This document shows, one piece after another, positions 27,535-36,945 of a stretch of DNA of 64,000 nucleotides. The DNA comes from Thalassovita mangrovi. GTDB lineage: Bacteria > Pseudomonadota > Alphaproteobacteria > Rhodobacterales > Rhodobacteraceae. A program made the translations under genes and the position numbers. Location: positions 722,127-786,126 of the forward strand of contig NZ_WWEN01000003.1 in assembly GCF_009857745.1 (NCBI RefSeq). The letters are read 5' to 3'. Position 1 is the first letter of the stretch; the number at the start of each line of letters is the position of its first letter. The notes beneath the pieces were generated by a model. The model did no database searches. It saw nothing but the letters and a program-made list of their open reading frames with translations, and was not told where the DNA came from.

Positions 27535-28356
27535 TCATTCGGCGGGTTTGGCCCAGTCTTCCCAGTCGTTGCCGTGCATTGCGACATCGCCGTCCCAGGC
27601 GAAGGGGATCTGGTGGATCACGACGTCTTCGTCCCGGACCAGCACCACGCGATAGGCCGGGTCCATCGCGGCCATCGGCGACACATCGGACGGGGCCAGG
27701 TTCGGAATGGTCTGGTGCAGGGTCGAGGGCACCCCGGAAAACGGAATCCCCGCCAGCGTGCCGCTCAGCGGTTCGTGCACATGGCCGAAGAAGAGATGCA
27801 CGATCTTGTCGCGGTTTTGCTTCAGCAGCTCCCGCAGCGGGGCCTGATCGGCATCGTTCAGCGACAGCATGTCGGAGGACGGATCGCCCAGATGCAGCGG
27901 GTTGTGATGGAAGAACAGGTAAGCCTTTTCGCAGCCCGCCAGTTGGTCCGCCAGCCAGTCGCGGCGGGCGGCGCAGAAATGCCCGGCATGGGTTTGCGGC
28001 TCCACCGTGTCGCAATAGATGAAACGCCCGGCGCTCAGGTCCTCGGCATGGTTGACGAAACCGTTGGCGTCGCGCGGGTGATCGGGAAAGGCGGCCAGGA
28101 AGGCACCGCGTTCGTCATGGTTGCCGACCATCAGGCGGGTTTCGACCGGCATGGTTTCCAGCGCGTCCTGCAGCGCCGCATAGGCGGCGGGATCGGCCCA
28201 ATGGGTCAGGTCGCCGGTGATGATCAGACGCTCGGCATCGGCGTGGTTTTCGGCGATATGGGCGAAAGCCCGTTGCAGCCGCTCATGCGGGTCGAGCCCT
28301 TCGACCAAGACGCCGGGTTCGCCGAGATGGATGTCTGACATGTGGATGAATTTCAT
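27535..28356 (-). CDS. Metallophosphoesterase, CpdA/Icc-like
   Basis: A 273-residue cytoplasmic calcineurin-like phosphoesterase. The dinuclear metal motifs are all present: DIHLGE (D-x-H), IITGDLTHW (GD), VGNHDE (GNHD), an FFHHNP histidine, and FGHVHEP (GHxH). The family includes cAMP phosphodiesterase CpdA, but related members cleave other phosphodiesters, so the substrate is open. It converges on the RNA methyltransferase gene and diverges from mutL with about 190 bases between. Confidence 0.85.
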   Translation of the reverse strand: MKFIHMSDIHLGEPGVLVEGLDPHERLQRAFAHIAENHADAERLIITGDLTHWADPAAYAALQDALETMPVETRLMVGNHDERGAFLAAFPDHPRDANGFVNHAEDLSAGRFIYCDTVEPQTHAGHFCAARRDWLADQLAGCEKAYLFFHHNPLHLGDPSSDMLSLNDADQAPLRELLKQNRDKIVHLFFGHVHEPLSGTLAGIPFSGVPSTLHQTIPNLAPSDVSPMAAMDPAYRVVLVRDEDVVIHQIPFAWDGDVAMHGNDWEDWAKPAE

Positions 28357-28550
28357 TTCCGGTCCTCGGGCGGCAACGCCTGCCGCGCCCTCTTTCGTGT
28401 TGCGATTCGGCGGCTGGATACCGCGCGGGTTTGTCGCTAGGATGACAAACCCCGGCCCCGGCTGGCAGTATTTATACAGGCGCCCCGGGGTGAATTCCGG
28501 CGCAGATCGGCAATGGTCGAATCGCGTGCAACTATGCTAGGTCTTGTAAC

Positions 28551-30416
28551 ATGGCGCAGGCATCCCCCAACATAAGCGAAAATCAGCCCGTTATCCGGCA
28601 ACTGGACGAAGGCACGATCAACCGCATCGCCGCGGGCGAGGTGGTGGAACGTCCGGCATCCGCCGTGAAGGAGCTGGTGGAAAACGCCATCGACGCGGGG
28701 GCGCGGCGGATCGAGGTGGCGATTGCCGATGGCGGCAAGACCCTGATCCGGGTCACCGACGATGGCTGCGGCATCACCGCCGAACAATTGCCGCTGGCGC
28801 TGTCGCGCCATGCGACGTCGAAGATCGACGGGTCGGACCTGCTCGACATCCACAGTTTCGGGTTTCGCGGCGAGGCTTTGCCATCGCTTGGCGCGGTGGG
28901 GCGGCTGACCATCACCAGCCGCGCGGCCGGGGGCGATGCGGCGCAGATTTCCGTCACGGGGGGCGCGATGGGGCCGGTGAAACCGGCGGCGCTGAACCAG
29001 GGCACGGTGGTGGAACTGCGCGACCTGTTCTATGCCACGCCTGCGCGTTTGAAATTCCTGCGCACCGACCGGGCCGAAACCCAGGCGATCGGTGACGTGG
29101 TCAAGCGGCTGGCGATGGCCGAACCCTTCATCGGTTTCACGCTGCGCGACGTGTCGGGCGGCGGCGAAGGCCGGGTGACCTTCCGCGCAGACCCCGAAAG
29201 CGGCGATCTGTTCGACGCGTTGCATGGCCGTCTGGCCCGGGTGCTGGGCGCGGAATTCGCCGAAAACGCGCTGAAGATCGACGCTGAACGCGAAGGTTTC
29301 ATGCTGACCGGCTACGCCGCTTTGCCAACCTATTCGCGCGGATCGGCGGTGGCGCAGTTCCTGTTCGTCAACGGCCGCCCGGTGAAGGACAAGCTGCTGA
29401 TCGGGGCGTTGCGCGGGGCCTATTTCGATTTCCTCAGCCGTGACCGGCACCCGGCGGCGGCCTTGTTCGTCGAATGCGATCCGCACAAGGTCGACGTCAA
29501 CGTGCACCCGGCGAAATCCGAGGTGCGGTTCCGCGATCCCGGCATGGTGCGCGGGCTGATCGTGTCGGCGCTGCGCCATGCTTTGGCCGAGGCGGGGCAT
29601 CGGGCATCCACCACCGTCGCCGGGGCCACCCTGGGCGCGTTCCGGCCGGAACCGGTGCAGCCGGGACCGGCGCGGGTCTACCAGATGGATCGCCCGTCGC
29701 AATCGGCGCTGACCCAAAGCTACCGCGCGCAGGCCCCGGAGCCGGGTTTTGCCGAGATGGCCCAGAGCTACAGCGCGCGGGTGGAAGAGGTGATCGAGAC
29801 CGGCGCGGAAGCCCCGGGCGAGACCCCGATCGAGGCGCTGCCGCTGGGCGCTGCGCGGGCGCAGGTGCATGAGAATTACATCGTGGCGCAGACCGAAACC
29901 GGCATGGTGATCGTCGATCAGCACGCCGCGCATGAACGGCTGGTCTATGAGAAGCTGAAGCGCCAGATGGCTGAAAACGGGGTGGCGGCGCAGGCCTTGC
30001 TGATCCCCGAGATTGTCGAGCTGTCCGAGGGCGATTGCGCCCGGATCATGGAGGTCGCAGGCGACCTGCAACGCTTCGGGCTGGGCATCGAACCCTTCGG
30101 CGGCGGCGCCGTGGCGGTGCGCGAAACCCCCGCCATCCTGGGCGAGGTCAACGCGCGGGCGATGGTTCTGGACATCCTGGATGAACTGGCCGATCTGGGC
30201 GACAGCCAGACCGTGCAGGCCCGGATCGAGGCGATCCTGAGCCGGGTTGCCTGTCATGGATCGATCCGGTCTGGCCGCCGGATGCGGGCGGAAGAAATGA
30301 ACGCGCTGCTGCGGGAGATGGAGGCGACGCCCCATTCCGGCCAGTGCAATCACGGGCGGCCCACCTACGTGGAGCTGAAACTGAGCGATATTGAGCGGTT
30401 GTTTGGACGGACATGA
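28551..30416 (+). CDS. mutL: DNA mismatch repair protein MutL
   Basis: A 621-residue MutL. The N-terminal GHKL ATPase shows [26 protein letters not shown], the HATSKI block and GFRGEALPS. The linker is Pro/Ala-rich (about 360-430). The C-terminal dimerisation domain carries the endonuclease motif [12 protein letters not shown], consistent with organisms that lack MutH and nick DNA with MutL itself. It works with MutS in mismatch repair. The stop overlaps the next gene by four bases. Confidence 0.97.
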   Translation: MAQASPNISENQPVIRQLDEGTINRIAAGEVVERPASAVKELVENAIDAGARRIEVAIADGGKTLIRVTDDGCGITAEQLPLALSRHATSKIDGSDLLDIHSFGFRGEALPSLGAVGRLTITSRAAGGDAAQISVTGGAMGPVKPAALNQGTVVELRDLFYATPARLKFLRTDRAETQAIGDVVKRLAMAEPFIGFTLRDVSGGGEGRVTFRADPESGDLFDALHGRLARVLGAEFAENALKIDAEREGFMLTGYAALPTYSRGSAVAQFLFVNGRPVKDKLLIGALRGAYFDFLSRDRHPAAALFVECDPHKVDVNVHPAKSEVRFRDPGMVRGLIVSALRHALAEAGHRASTTVAGATLGAFRPEPVQPGPARVYQMDRPSQSALTQSYRAQAPEPGFAEMAQSYSARVEEVIETGAEAPGETPIEALPLGAARAQVHENYIVAQTETGMVIVDQHAAHERLVYEKLKRQMAENGVAAQALLIPEIVELSEGDCARIMEVAGDLQRFGLGIEPFGGGAVAVRETPAILGEVNARAMVLDILDELADLGDSQTVQARIEAILSRVACHGSIRSGRRMRAEEMNALLREMEATPHSGQCNHGRPTYVELKLSDIERLFGRT

Positions 30417-31585
30417 TCGAAATTAACGGGCAGGTTTACGGTTTGGGCGATCCTCTGGGGATCGCGGTTCTGGCGGCGGCGGGGGCGCTGTTGCTGGTGG
30501 TGATCCTGCTGATCATGGCGGTGCGGGCGTCCGGCCGCTCGGCACGGTTGGCGGAACCCTTGGCGATGCAGATGGGCCAGCTGGGCCAGCGGGTGCAGGC
30601 GCTGTCGGACGGGCAGCAGCAGCTGGCCGGCGGGCTGACCCATGTGGCCGAGGCGCAATCGGCGTCGCAGACCAACATGCTGCAGCTGATGGAAAAGCGC
30701 CTGGCGCAGGTGCAGCAGCAGATGACCGAAAACCTGCACGGCGCCGCGCGCAACACCGCCCAGTCGCTGGGCGAATTGCAGCAGCGGCTGAAAACCATCG
30801 ACAAGGCGCAGGAAAACATCACCAAGCTGTCGGGCGATGTGCTGAGCCTGCAGGATATCCTGTCGAACAAGCAGACCCGCGGCGCCTTCGGGGAAATCCA
30901 GCTGCGCGATATCGTGACCAAGGCGCTGCCCAGCGACAGCTTCACCTGGCAGGCGACGCTGTCGAATGGCAGGCGGGCCGATTGCCTGATCCACCTGCCC
31001 AATCCGCCGGGCCCGATCGTGATCGACAGCAAGTTCCCGCTGGAAGCCTACGAGGCGCTGCGCCGCGCCGAAACGCAGGACCAGCTGACCCGCGCGGCGC
31101 AATTCCTGCGCCAGACGGTGCGCACGCATATCAAGGCGATTTCGGAAAAATACCTGATCGAGGGCGAAACCGCCGACGGCGCCTTGATGTTCCTGCCCTC
31201 GGAGGCGGTCTATGCCGAACTGCACGCCAATTTCCCCGAACTGGTGCGCGAAGGGTTCGACAAGCGGGTCTGGATCGTGTCGCCCACCACCTGCATGGCG
31301 ACGCTGAACACGATGCGGGCGATCCTGAAGGACGCGCGCATGCGCGAACAGGCGGGCGCGATCCGGCGCGAATTGGCGATGCTGTTTTCGGATGTCGAAC
31401 GGCTGGGCACGCGGGTGGAAAACCTCGACCGGCATTTCGGCCAGGCGGCCAAGGATATTGCCGAGATCAAGATCAGCGCCGACAAGGCAGGCCGCCGCGC
31501 CCGGCGGCTGGATAATTTCGATTTCGAGGAACTGGCCCCCGAAAGCGAAAGCCACGTGGTGCCGCTGGAACGGCCGAAGAGCTGA
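30413..31585 (+). CDS. rmuC: DNA recombination protein RmuC homologue
   Basis: A 390-residue protein with an N-terminal membrane anchor (about 15-40). A long coiled coil (about 55-145) and the RmuC nuclease-like domain ([45 protein letters not shown]) follow. RmuC limits inversions at inverted repeats in E. coli; the catalytic mechanism is inferred from a PD-(D/E)xK-like fold. ATGA overlap with mutL suggests coupled expression of two genome-maintenance genes. Confidence 0.9.
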   Translation: MIEINGQVYGLGDPLGIAVLAAAGALLLVVILLIMAVRASGRSARLAEPLAMQMGQLGQRVQALSDGQQQLAGGLTHVAEAQSASQTNMLQLMEKRLAQVQQQMTENLHGAARNTAQSLGELQQRLKTIDKAQENITKLSGDVLSLQDILSNKQTRGAFGEIQLRDIVTKALPSDSFTWQATLSNGRRADCLIHLPNPPGPIVIDSKFPLEAYEALRRAETQDQLTRAAQFLRQTVRTHIKAISEKYLIEGETADGALMFLPSEAVYAELHANFPELVREGFDKRVWIVSPTTCMATLNTMRAILKDARMREQAGAIRRELAMLFSDVERLGTRVENLDRHFGQAAKDIAEIKISADKAGRRARRLDNFDFEELAPESESHVVPLERPKS

Positions 31586-31661
31586 ATTAATCCAAATCAA
31601 GGTACTGTGCTGCGCCGCTCTGCATGGTATATTCAATGAATGCGCGTGCAGGAGAATGAAC

Positions 31662-31988
31662 ATGCTTGAAATCAGTGTCCGCAAAGTGGCCAACGTGATC
31701 CTGATGGCGCGGGAACTGAACCGCGCCGAGGGCGAGCTGCGGGCCTTCATCGACCGGCTGACCGAAGAGGAACAGATCGACCTGGTCACCCTGATGTGGG
31801 TCGGCCGCGGCAGTTTCGAAGCCGAGGAATGGGCCGAGGCGCGCGCCACCGCTGCGCACGAGGCCACGACGCCCACCGCCGATTACCTGATCGGCACGCC
31901 GCACCTGTCCGATCACCTGGAAAACGGGCTGGATGCCCTGGGGATTTCGGCGATCGACGACGAAGACGACCTGATCCGCGGCGGCTGA
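31662..31988 (+). CDS. DUF3775-family protein
   Basis: A 108-residue acidic protein starting MLEISVRKVANVILMARELN, with the family core LTEEEQIDLVTLMWVGRGSF and YLIGTPHLSDHLENGLDALG. The start at 31662 is favoured over the ATG six bases earlier by spacing from CAGGAGA. It is common in alphaproteobacteria, but its function is unknown. It has its own short upstream gap after rmuC and is followed by a clear terminator. Confidence 0.85.
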   Translation: MLEISVRKVANVILMARELNRAEGELRAFIDRLTEEEQIDLVTLMWVGRGSFEAEEWAEARATAAHEATTPTADYLIGTPHLSDHLENGLDALGISAIDDEDDLIRGG

Positions 31989-32321
31989 TCCCGCAAAACG
32001 GCAAGATTTTTGAAGGCCCCGCCCTGACAGGCGGGGCTTTTTTATTCTCAAAGCCGTGAACTTTGGCCGGATTTGCGCGATCCGCCTGCATGATCGCGCG
32101 TGATCGAAGGCGGCATTCCGACCCCTGTCCCGCCGCTAAGCCGCTGAGTTCCAACATTTTGTGTCATCACGCCTATGTGACGTGCAATTCTGCGCGGTGG
32201 GGGTCTGCTTTGTGCACATATTTCAAGGGGTTATCTTCATTGAAGCGCGGGGTTGGCGGAACCATCTCAGGCTCAGGTCGCAACCAGCGACGTACCAAAC
32301 CAACCCAAGAAAGGACTTGAA
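31989..32321. other. Non-coding interval containing a terminator and upstream region
   Basis: 333 bases. The first part holds the terminator at 32016-32043. The rest, with an AT-richer patch around 32150-32235, is probably the promoter of the small secreted protein gene, though no -35/-10 pair stands out. No gene is seen on either strand. Confidence 0.55.
32016..32043 (+). terminator. Intrinsic terminator after the DUF3775 gene
   Basis: A perfect 8-bp stem GCCCCGCC / GGCGGGGC with loop CTGACA is followed by six T residues, 27 bases after the stop codon. Confidence 0.9.
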
Positions 32322-32621
32322 ATGAAACTTGTTATTGCAACCGCCGCCTTCGCCCTGACCGCCGTTTCCGCCGCCTCCGCGGCTCAGAACTACGCCGCAG
32401 ATACGGTCATGACCCGCAGCGTGCCGGCCGCCTCCTATCAGGAAGCCCGTGAAAATGCGGTTTACCCGTCGGAGATCGTGACGGTGACCGTGGGTCACAA
32501 ATCGGTTCTCAACGCGGTTGATTCCCTGTCCGCGCGTGACCAGGCGCAGATCGTCGGTGACAGCGTGAACGTGTACACCTTCGCGTCGAACGGCCTGGGC
32601 GAGGTCCGCCCGTCCCGCTAA
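32322..32621 (+). CDS. Small secreted protein, function unknown
   Basis: A 99-residue protein with a clear Sec signal peptide (MKLVIATAAFALTAVSAASA, cleavage near residue 20) and a mature part of about 79 residues. It contains VYPSEIVTVTVGHKSVLNAV and VNVYTFASNG. The start at ATG 32322 is set by AAAGGA and by the signal peptide; the upstream in-frame extension is unlikely. It is probably periplasmic. I recognise no characterised family. It stands alone, with its own terminator. Confidence 0.75.
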   Translation: MKLVIATAAFALTAVSAASAAQNYAADTVMTRSVPAASYQEARENAVYPSEIVTVTVGHKSVLNAVDSLSARDQAQIVGDSVNVYTFASNGLGEVRPSR

Positions 32622-32645
32622 GTGTCAGCGCGACACTAAAAAAGA

Positions 32646-32670
32646 CGCCCGCCAAATGGCGGGCGCCTTT
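32646..32670. terminator. Terminator between convergent genes
   Basis: An 8-bp stem CGCCCGCC-AAAT-GGCGGGCG with a short T-rich side on the plus strand and AAAAAA on the other flank. It can serve both the secreted-protein gene and the minus-strand saccharopine reductase gene. A smaller stem, AGTGTC/GACACT (32621-32636), precedes it. Confidence 0.7.
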
Positions 32671-32691
32671 GCGTCTCAATCCCGGCGGTGA

Positions 32692-33834
32692 TTAGCCCAG
32701 GTGATCGACCACTTCCATATGCTGGGCCAGCCCGGCGATTTCGCCCAGCCATTCCTGCACCAGCGGCGCATCGGCAGGCGCGGCGGATACGCCCGGCGCG
32801 ATCTTGCCCTGCAGGACCGATTCGATGGCCAGAGACACCGGCACCGACACCAGCCGCGCCATCGCGTTGCCGCGCTCGTCGCCCCAGGCATCCATGGTGT
32901 AGGTCTTGTGCCAGACTTCCTTGCCGTCCTTCTTCGCGCTCAGCGCGACGCAAAGGATGACGCGGTCCGGTTCGCCGTCGTCATAGGCGTTTTCGGCCCA
33001 GAACTGATCCGACATTTCCTTCAGCCGCGCATCGCCCGCCGCGCCTTCCAGCGTTTCGATTTCCTTGAACACGTCCGCCCAGGCCTCGGCCCAGCCGTTC
33101 AGCCGCAGGGTGCCGCGCACGAACTGGCGCACCGGCCAATCGGCGTCGAAACCGTATTCGGCCATGAAGGGGATCGAATCGCGGTTCGGGTAGACTTCGA
33201 AATCTTCCGCGGTGGGCAGCGGCGCGGTGTAGCTGCTGATCGCGTCCCAGGGGCGGTTCACGTCGAAGGGTTCGAAATCGCGGATCGAGCGGGAGGGCGA
33301 GCGCAGCGCCTTCAGCACGCCCAGCGGCGACCAGCTGAATTTGTAGCGGAACGGGTTTTCATTCTTCGGCACGCCGCCGCAATAGGAAATGAAGGACAGC
33401 TCGTTGGCCGGATCGAAGGCGTCCGACGCCTTGTAATCGGCCATCAGCGCATGCGCCATCAGGTGGTCGATGCCGGGGTCGAGCCCCACTTCGTTCACCA
33501 GGCACAGGCCCTTTTCCTTCGCCGCATCGTCCAGCGCGCGCATTTCCGGCGCGATGTAGGACGAGGACACGAAATGCGCGCCCTTATCCAGGCACAGCTT
33601 GGCCAGCGGCACGTGGTGATCGGCGGGCAGCATGGAAACCACCACGTCGCCCTCGGCAACCGCTTCGGCCAGCGCGTCCATGTCGAAGGCGCGGATATCG
33701 TCGGTCAGGTCGCCCACGGCTTCCTTGGCTTTTTCGACGGTCCGGTTCCAGACGGTGACCTTGTGGCCGTTATCGATCAGGCGACGCAGGCCGGGAATGG
33801 CCGACAGGCCGGTGCCGCACCAGTGAATGGTCAT
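32692..33834 (-). CDS. Saccharopine dehydrogenase/reductase, glutamate-forming (LYS9-like)
   Basis: A 380-residue saccharopine reductase-family enzyme. The Rossmann motif is GTGLSAIPGLRRLI, followed by SMLPADHHVPLAKLCLDKG, SSSYIAPEMRAL and the active-site block NEVGLDPGIDHLMAH. It interconverts saccharopine with glutamate and 2-aminoadipate semialdehyde. With the lysine-forming partner two genes upstream, it makes a complete two-step lysine-saccharopine pathway, most likely for lysine degradation. It is last in the minus-strand operon, 16 bases after the SemiSWEET gene. Confidence 0.9.
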   Translation of the reverse strand: MTIHWCGTGLSAIPGLRRLIDNGHKVTVWNRTVEKAKEAVGDLTDDIRAFDMDALAEAVAEGDVVVSMLPADHHVPLAKLCLDKGAHFVSSSYIAPEMRALDDAAKEKGLCLVNEVGLDPGIDHLMAHALMADYKASDAFDPANELSFISYCGGVPKNENPFRYKFSWSPLGVLKALRSPSRSIRDFEPFDVNRPWDAISSYTAPLPTAEDFEVYPNRDSIPFMAEYGFDADWPVRQFVRGTLRLNGWAEAWADVFKEIETLEGAAGDARLKEMSDQFWAENAYDDGEPDRVILCVALSAKKDGKEVWHKTYTMDAWGDERGNAMARLVSVPVSLAIESVLQGKIAPGVSAAPADAPLVQEWLGEIAGLAQHMEVVDHLG

Positions 33835-33850
33835 GGATAGCTCCCCTTGT

Positions 33851-34099
33851 TTATTTATATTTCAGTTTCGCCGCGACGATGCTCAGCACGATCAGAAGCG
33901 CGCAGCCATTGGCAAAGATCAGCGGCCAGTCGGTGACCAGCAGACCATAGACCAGCCAGAGTGTCACGGTCAGAAGAAACAGAATGTTCGCCGCCAGCGA
34001 CAGGCCGGAGGTGTCGCGGGTCGCCCAGGCCTTCCAGGCCTGCGGCACCCAGCAGACGGTGCCGAGAAAACCGGCGAAATACCCGATATAGAGTTCCAT
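33851..34099 (-). CDS. SemiSWEET / PQ-loop small membrane transporter
   Basis: An 82-residue protein with three predicted transmembrane helices. The first helix contains the PQ-loop CWVPQAWKAW with a downstream DTSGLS. The last helices are NILFLLTVTLWLVYGLL and ANGCALLIVLSIVAA. This is the half-size SWEET fold that acts as a dimer. Family members move sugars or amino acids; the substrate here is unknown. It is sandwiched between the two saccharopine enzymes, 2 and 16 bases away, so its cargo may be lysine-pathway related. Confidence 0.85.
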   Translation of the reverse strand: MELYIGYFAGFLGTVCWVPQAWKAWATRDTSGLSLAANILFLLTVTLWLVYGLLVTDWPLIFANGCALLIVLSIVAAKLKYK

Positions 34100-34101
34100 G
34101 A

Positions 34102-35151
34102 TCAGCCCATGTGACTTGCGAAGGTGGCCTTGGCCCGGCCCCAGACGCCGCTGTCCAGATCGGTCAGCGTCAGAAGCGACGGCAGCAGTTGCGCCGCGTA
34201 GTCTTCGGAGCTTTCCACCGGCAGCATCGAGGGCAGGTTGTCGATCGCCATTACGTCCATCACCGGATCGGTCGCCACGCGCAGCGCCGGTTCGGCCCAG
34301 CTGGTGGCGCGGTCATAGACCGGGATCGGGTTGTAATCGCTGTCCGGATCGCAGGCCACGTCGCCGATGGCGCTGAGCTTGCGCGGCTGATCCAGCGCTT
34401 CGCGCGGGACGAAAACCGGGGTGCCGGGGCGGGCGAAGATGCAGTTGAGGAAAATGTCGTGGTCGAGGATTTCCGGGAACGGCCCGCCGCTGGCGGTCTC
34501 GGCCATGTCCCACTTGGTGACCTCGACCCCCATCGCGGTGCACAGGTCCGACGCGCCGGTGCCGACGCGGCCAAGCGCGCCGATCACGATGGCGCGGGGT
34601 CGGTCGGTGCCGGTCGCGTCCAGTTCGGCCAGCAGTTCGGCGTTCAGCGCGTCCTTGCTGGGATAGACACCGACGGGCCCACAGATTTCGCCGCGCTGCT
34701 GCGCCGCCCAGGTTTTCAGCGTCACCGCCGCCCCGGCATACCCCGCCCAGTATCCGAAGGCCGCAACGCGGCGGCCGTTCTCATCGACCAGGTATTCCAG
34801 ATCGTAAAGCGTGCCGCCGCCCGCCTTGAACCGCTCCAGCAGCGCCTTGCCCGAATGCTGCCCCTTGAAGGCATGGCCGAACATGATGTGGCGATGGGGC
34901 AGGGGCGTGCCGTCCTCGGGCAGTTCCTTCAGCCCGAAGATGATGGCGTCAGCGGGGGCGTCGGGCCAGGAATTTTCCGGCGCGATCTCGGCGCCCGCGT
35001 CGCGGTAGCCTTTCAGAGGGATGGCGCGCACGCTGCTTTCCTCGACGGTGACGCGGATGCCTGCCTTGATCAGCGCGGCGGCGCCTTCGGGCGTCAGGCC
35101 GACCCGGTCTTCGTTCGGGCGCTGTTCGGCGCGGACCCAGAGATGTGTCAT
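34102..35151 (-). CDS. Saccharopine dehydrogenase, lysine-forming (LYS1-like)
   Basis: A 349-residue enzyme of the alanine dehydrogenase/LYS1 superfamily. The N-terminus has WVRAEQRPNEDRVGLTPEGAAALI, then FGHAFKGQHSG with the conserved histidine and lysine, and the nucleotide-binding loop IGALGRVGTGA. It interconverts lysine plus 2-oxoglutarate with saccharopine using NAD(P). The operon order (this gene, SemiSWEET, reductase) supports lysine catabolism to 2-aminoadipate semialdehyde. The direction in vivo is inferred. Confidence 0.9.
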   Translation of the reverse strand: MTHLWVRAEQRPNEDRVGLTPEGAAALIKAGIRVTVEESSVRAIPLKGYRDAGAEIAPENSWPDAPADAIIFGLKELPEDGTPLPHRHIMFGHAFKGQHSGKALLERFKAGGGTLYDLEYLVDENGRRVAAFGYWAGYAGAAVTLKTWAAQQRGEICGPVGVYPSKDALNAELLAELDATGTDRPRAIVIGALGRVGTGASDLCTAMGVEVTKWDMAETASGGPFPEILDHDIFLNCIFARPGTPVFVPREALDQPRKLSAIGDVACDPDSDYNPIPVYDRATSWAEPALRVATDPVMDVMAIDNLPSMLPVESSEDYAAQLLPSLLTLTDLDSGVWGRAKATFASHMG

Positions 35152-35180
35152 GGTGTCTGTCCTTTCGGTCGGGCAGGGCG

Positions 35181-35840
35181 TCAGAGATGGGTTTGGGCAT
35201 ATTGCCGGTCGGGATGGTCCAGGTGCGGCACCGCGTTGAACTGGGTCAGCGCCAGGTCGTCGCCGACGCGATGCAGACGATGGACCGAGGTGTTTTGGAT
35301 GGCAATACAGGCCTTGGCGAAGGCCGGGATGCCGAGCCCCATCACGTGCCGCATCACCATGCCGATCAGCCCTCCGGAAGTGACGACGATGGCGGGGCCG
35401 TGGCCCGCGTTGATGTCGCTGATCACCGCGTCGACGCGGGTTTCGAAATCCTGAAACGTCTCGGGCGTGTCGGCGATTTCACCGGCCTGCCACTTGCCCA
35501 GCAGCATCGGCATATAGGCGACGAAACCTTCGCGGCTGTCGGGCAGGTTGATGCCCTGCTGATCCTTCAGCAGGGTGGCGAGGGTGAAGAATTCCATCTC
35601 GTTGAGCCGTTCGTCCTGCACGATCTCGCCATGCGCGTCGGCCTTCATCGCCTGGGCGGTTTCGATATGGCGGGTCAGGGTGCCGCAATAGACCCGTTCG
35701 AAATGTTCGCCGGTGGCGCGGATGTGATCGCCCAGCCAGGCCGCCTGCTGCGCGCCCAGATCGCTGAGCTTGTCATAGCTGGTTTCGTCCTGCGCCGTGG
35801 TGTTGGCCTGGCCGTGACGGATAAGCATGATGGTGGACAT
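35181..35840 (-). CDS. Histidine phosphatase (phosphoglycerate mutase) family protein
   Basis: A 219-residue protein beginning MSTIMLIRHGQANTTAQDET, the RHG motif containing the phosphorylated histidine. ERVYCGTLTRHIETA, the LNEMEF acid motif and the second histidine region IVVTSGGLIGMV follow. The usual GH in the latter is SG, so the second catalytic position is not obvious. A longer start upstream lacks support. The gene is followed by the saccharopine dehydrogenase after 29 bases, likely in one transcript; substrate unknown. Confidence 0.85.
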   Translation of the reverse strand: MSTIMLIRHGQANTTAQDETSYDKLSDLGAQQAAWLGDHIRATGEHFERVYCGTLTRHIETAQAMKADAHGEIVQDERLNEMEFFTLATLLKDQQGINLPDSREGFVAYMPMLLGKWQAGEIADTPETFQDFETRVDAVISDINAGHGPAIVVTSGGLIGMVMRHVMGLGIPAFAKACIAIQNTSVHRLHRVGDDLALTQFNAVPHLDHPDRQYAQTHL

Positions 35841-35939
35841 GGCACTGCCTTTTTCGGTTCGCCGAATGGGTAGGCAAAGCAGGCCGTGGGTGCAATGGCC
35901 CACGTCGCGGAAACGGCAGAAATCGGCGGGGTTTGACGA

Positions 35940-36179
35940 TCAGGCCGCGTCGGTGCGGTGATAGCCGCGCTTCAACGCCGCATTGCGCAGCCGGTCGGCC
36001 TGTTCCGAGGCTTGGCGCAGATTGCCGAACAGGTCGATCCGCGATTGCCCCTTGCCGCCGCTGATGCCCCATTCGCGCATCACCGACACTTCTTCGAGCA
36101 GGTTCATGGCGATTTCGACCCGGTAATAGCGCGGGCGGAAGGATTGGGGTGTTGGACGATAGAGCAGGCAGCTGGTCAT
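35940..36179 (-). CDS. Stand-alone WGR-domain protein
   Basis: A 79-residue protein that is nearly all WGR domain: RYYRVEIAMNLLEEVSVMRE, then WGISGGKGQSR (the WGR-type core with G and R), then helix NLRQASEQADRLRNAAL. WGR domains bind DNA ends or nucleic acid in PARPs and elsewhere, but short bacterial forms have no known role. It is a separate small gene between the histidine phosphatase and the response regulator. Confidence 0.8.
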   Translation of the reverse strand: MTSCLLYRPTPQSFRPRYYRVEIAMNLLEEVSVMREWGISGGKGQSRIDLFGNLRQASEQADRLRNAALKRGYHRTDAA

Positions 36180-36243
36180 GCGGTGATTCTAGGCGGGTGA
36201 TTCGGGCGGATCAAGCCCGTCCCTACGCCGCCGTAGGGAATTT

Positions 36244-36945
36244 TCAGCCCCAGTTTACATCGCCCAGGAAAATATAGCCCGCGCCGTAGATCGTCTTGAT
36301 CAGGCGGGGGTTTTTCGGGTCCTCGCGCAGCTTGGTACGCAGCCGCGAAATCCGCACATCCATCGCCCGGTCGAAGCTTTCGCCCGCAGCCCCGCCCAGC
36401 GTTTCCTGCATCACCGCGCGGGAAATCAGCCGTTTCGGGCGTTCCAGGAACAGCCGCAGAACTTCGCCTTCGGCATGGGAAAACGGGGTTTCCACGCCCT
36501 CTTCGTCTTCCAGGATGTAGCTGTCGAAATGCGCGGTCCAACCGTTGAACCGGGCGGTGTTGCCCGATTGCGGTGCTGCCTGCCCACGGCGCAGCCGGGC
36601 GCGGATGCGGGCCACCACCTCGGCGGGGTCGAAGGGTTTGATGATGTAATCGTCGGCGCCCAGTTCGAGGCCCGTCACCCGGTCCTGCACCTGCGCGCGG
36701 CCCGAGATGATGATCACCGTCGCGCCCTGTTCCAGCGCCAGCCGGTGCACCAGGGTCAGCCCGTCCTTGTCCGGCAGCGACAGGTCGACCAGGCAGACAT
36801 CGGGGGTGGCGGTTTTCAACGCCGCTTCGAATTCGGTGGCACGGCCGAACCCCATGGTGCGGAACCCGGCCTCGTTCAGCGCGTCGGCCAGCATCGACCG
36901 GATTTCCGGTTCGTCGTCCAGGATGGTGACAAGGGGCGCGGTCAT
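36244..36945 (-). CDS. OmpR-family response regulator
   Basis: A 233-residue regulator. The receiver has DDE (10-12), phosphoacceptor D54 (CLVDLSLPDKDG) and KPFD. The winged-helix output domain ends DVRISRLRTKLREDPKNPRL, then IKTIYGAGYIF. It overlaps the end of the PAS hybrid kinase gene by four bases (ATGA). The most likely target is the divergent acyl-CoA synthetase/ABC operon, as two perfect 10-bp direct repeats lie in the shared upstream region; OmpR-type dimers normally bind such repeats. Confidence 0.93.
   Translation of the reverse strand: MTAPLVTILDDEPEIRSMLADALNEAGFRTMGFGRATEFEAALKTATPDVCLVDLSLPDKDGLTLVHRLALEQGATVIIISGRAQVQDRVTGLELGADDYIIKPFDPAEVVARIRARLRRGQAAPQSGNTARFNGWTAHFDSYILEDEEGVETPFSHAEGEVLRLFLERPKRLISRAVMQETLGGAAGESFDRAMDVRISRLRTKLREDPKNPRLIKTIYGAGYIFLGDVNWG

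Noticed and set aside
28437-30353. Minus-strand open frame opposite mutL
   Set aside because: Antisense shadow with the same biased composition and no ribosome site or family motif.
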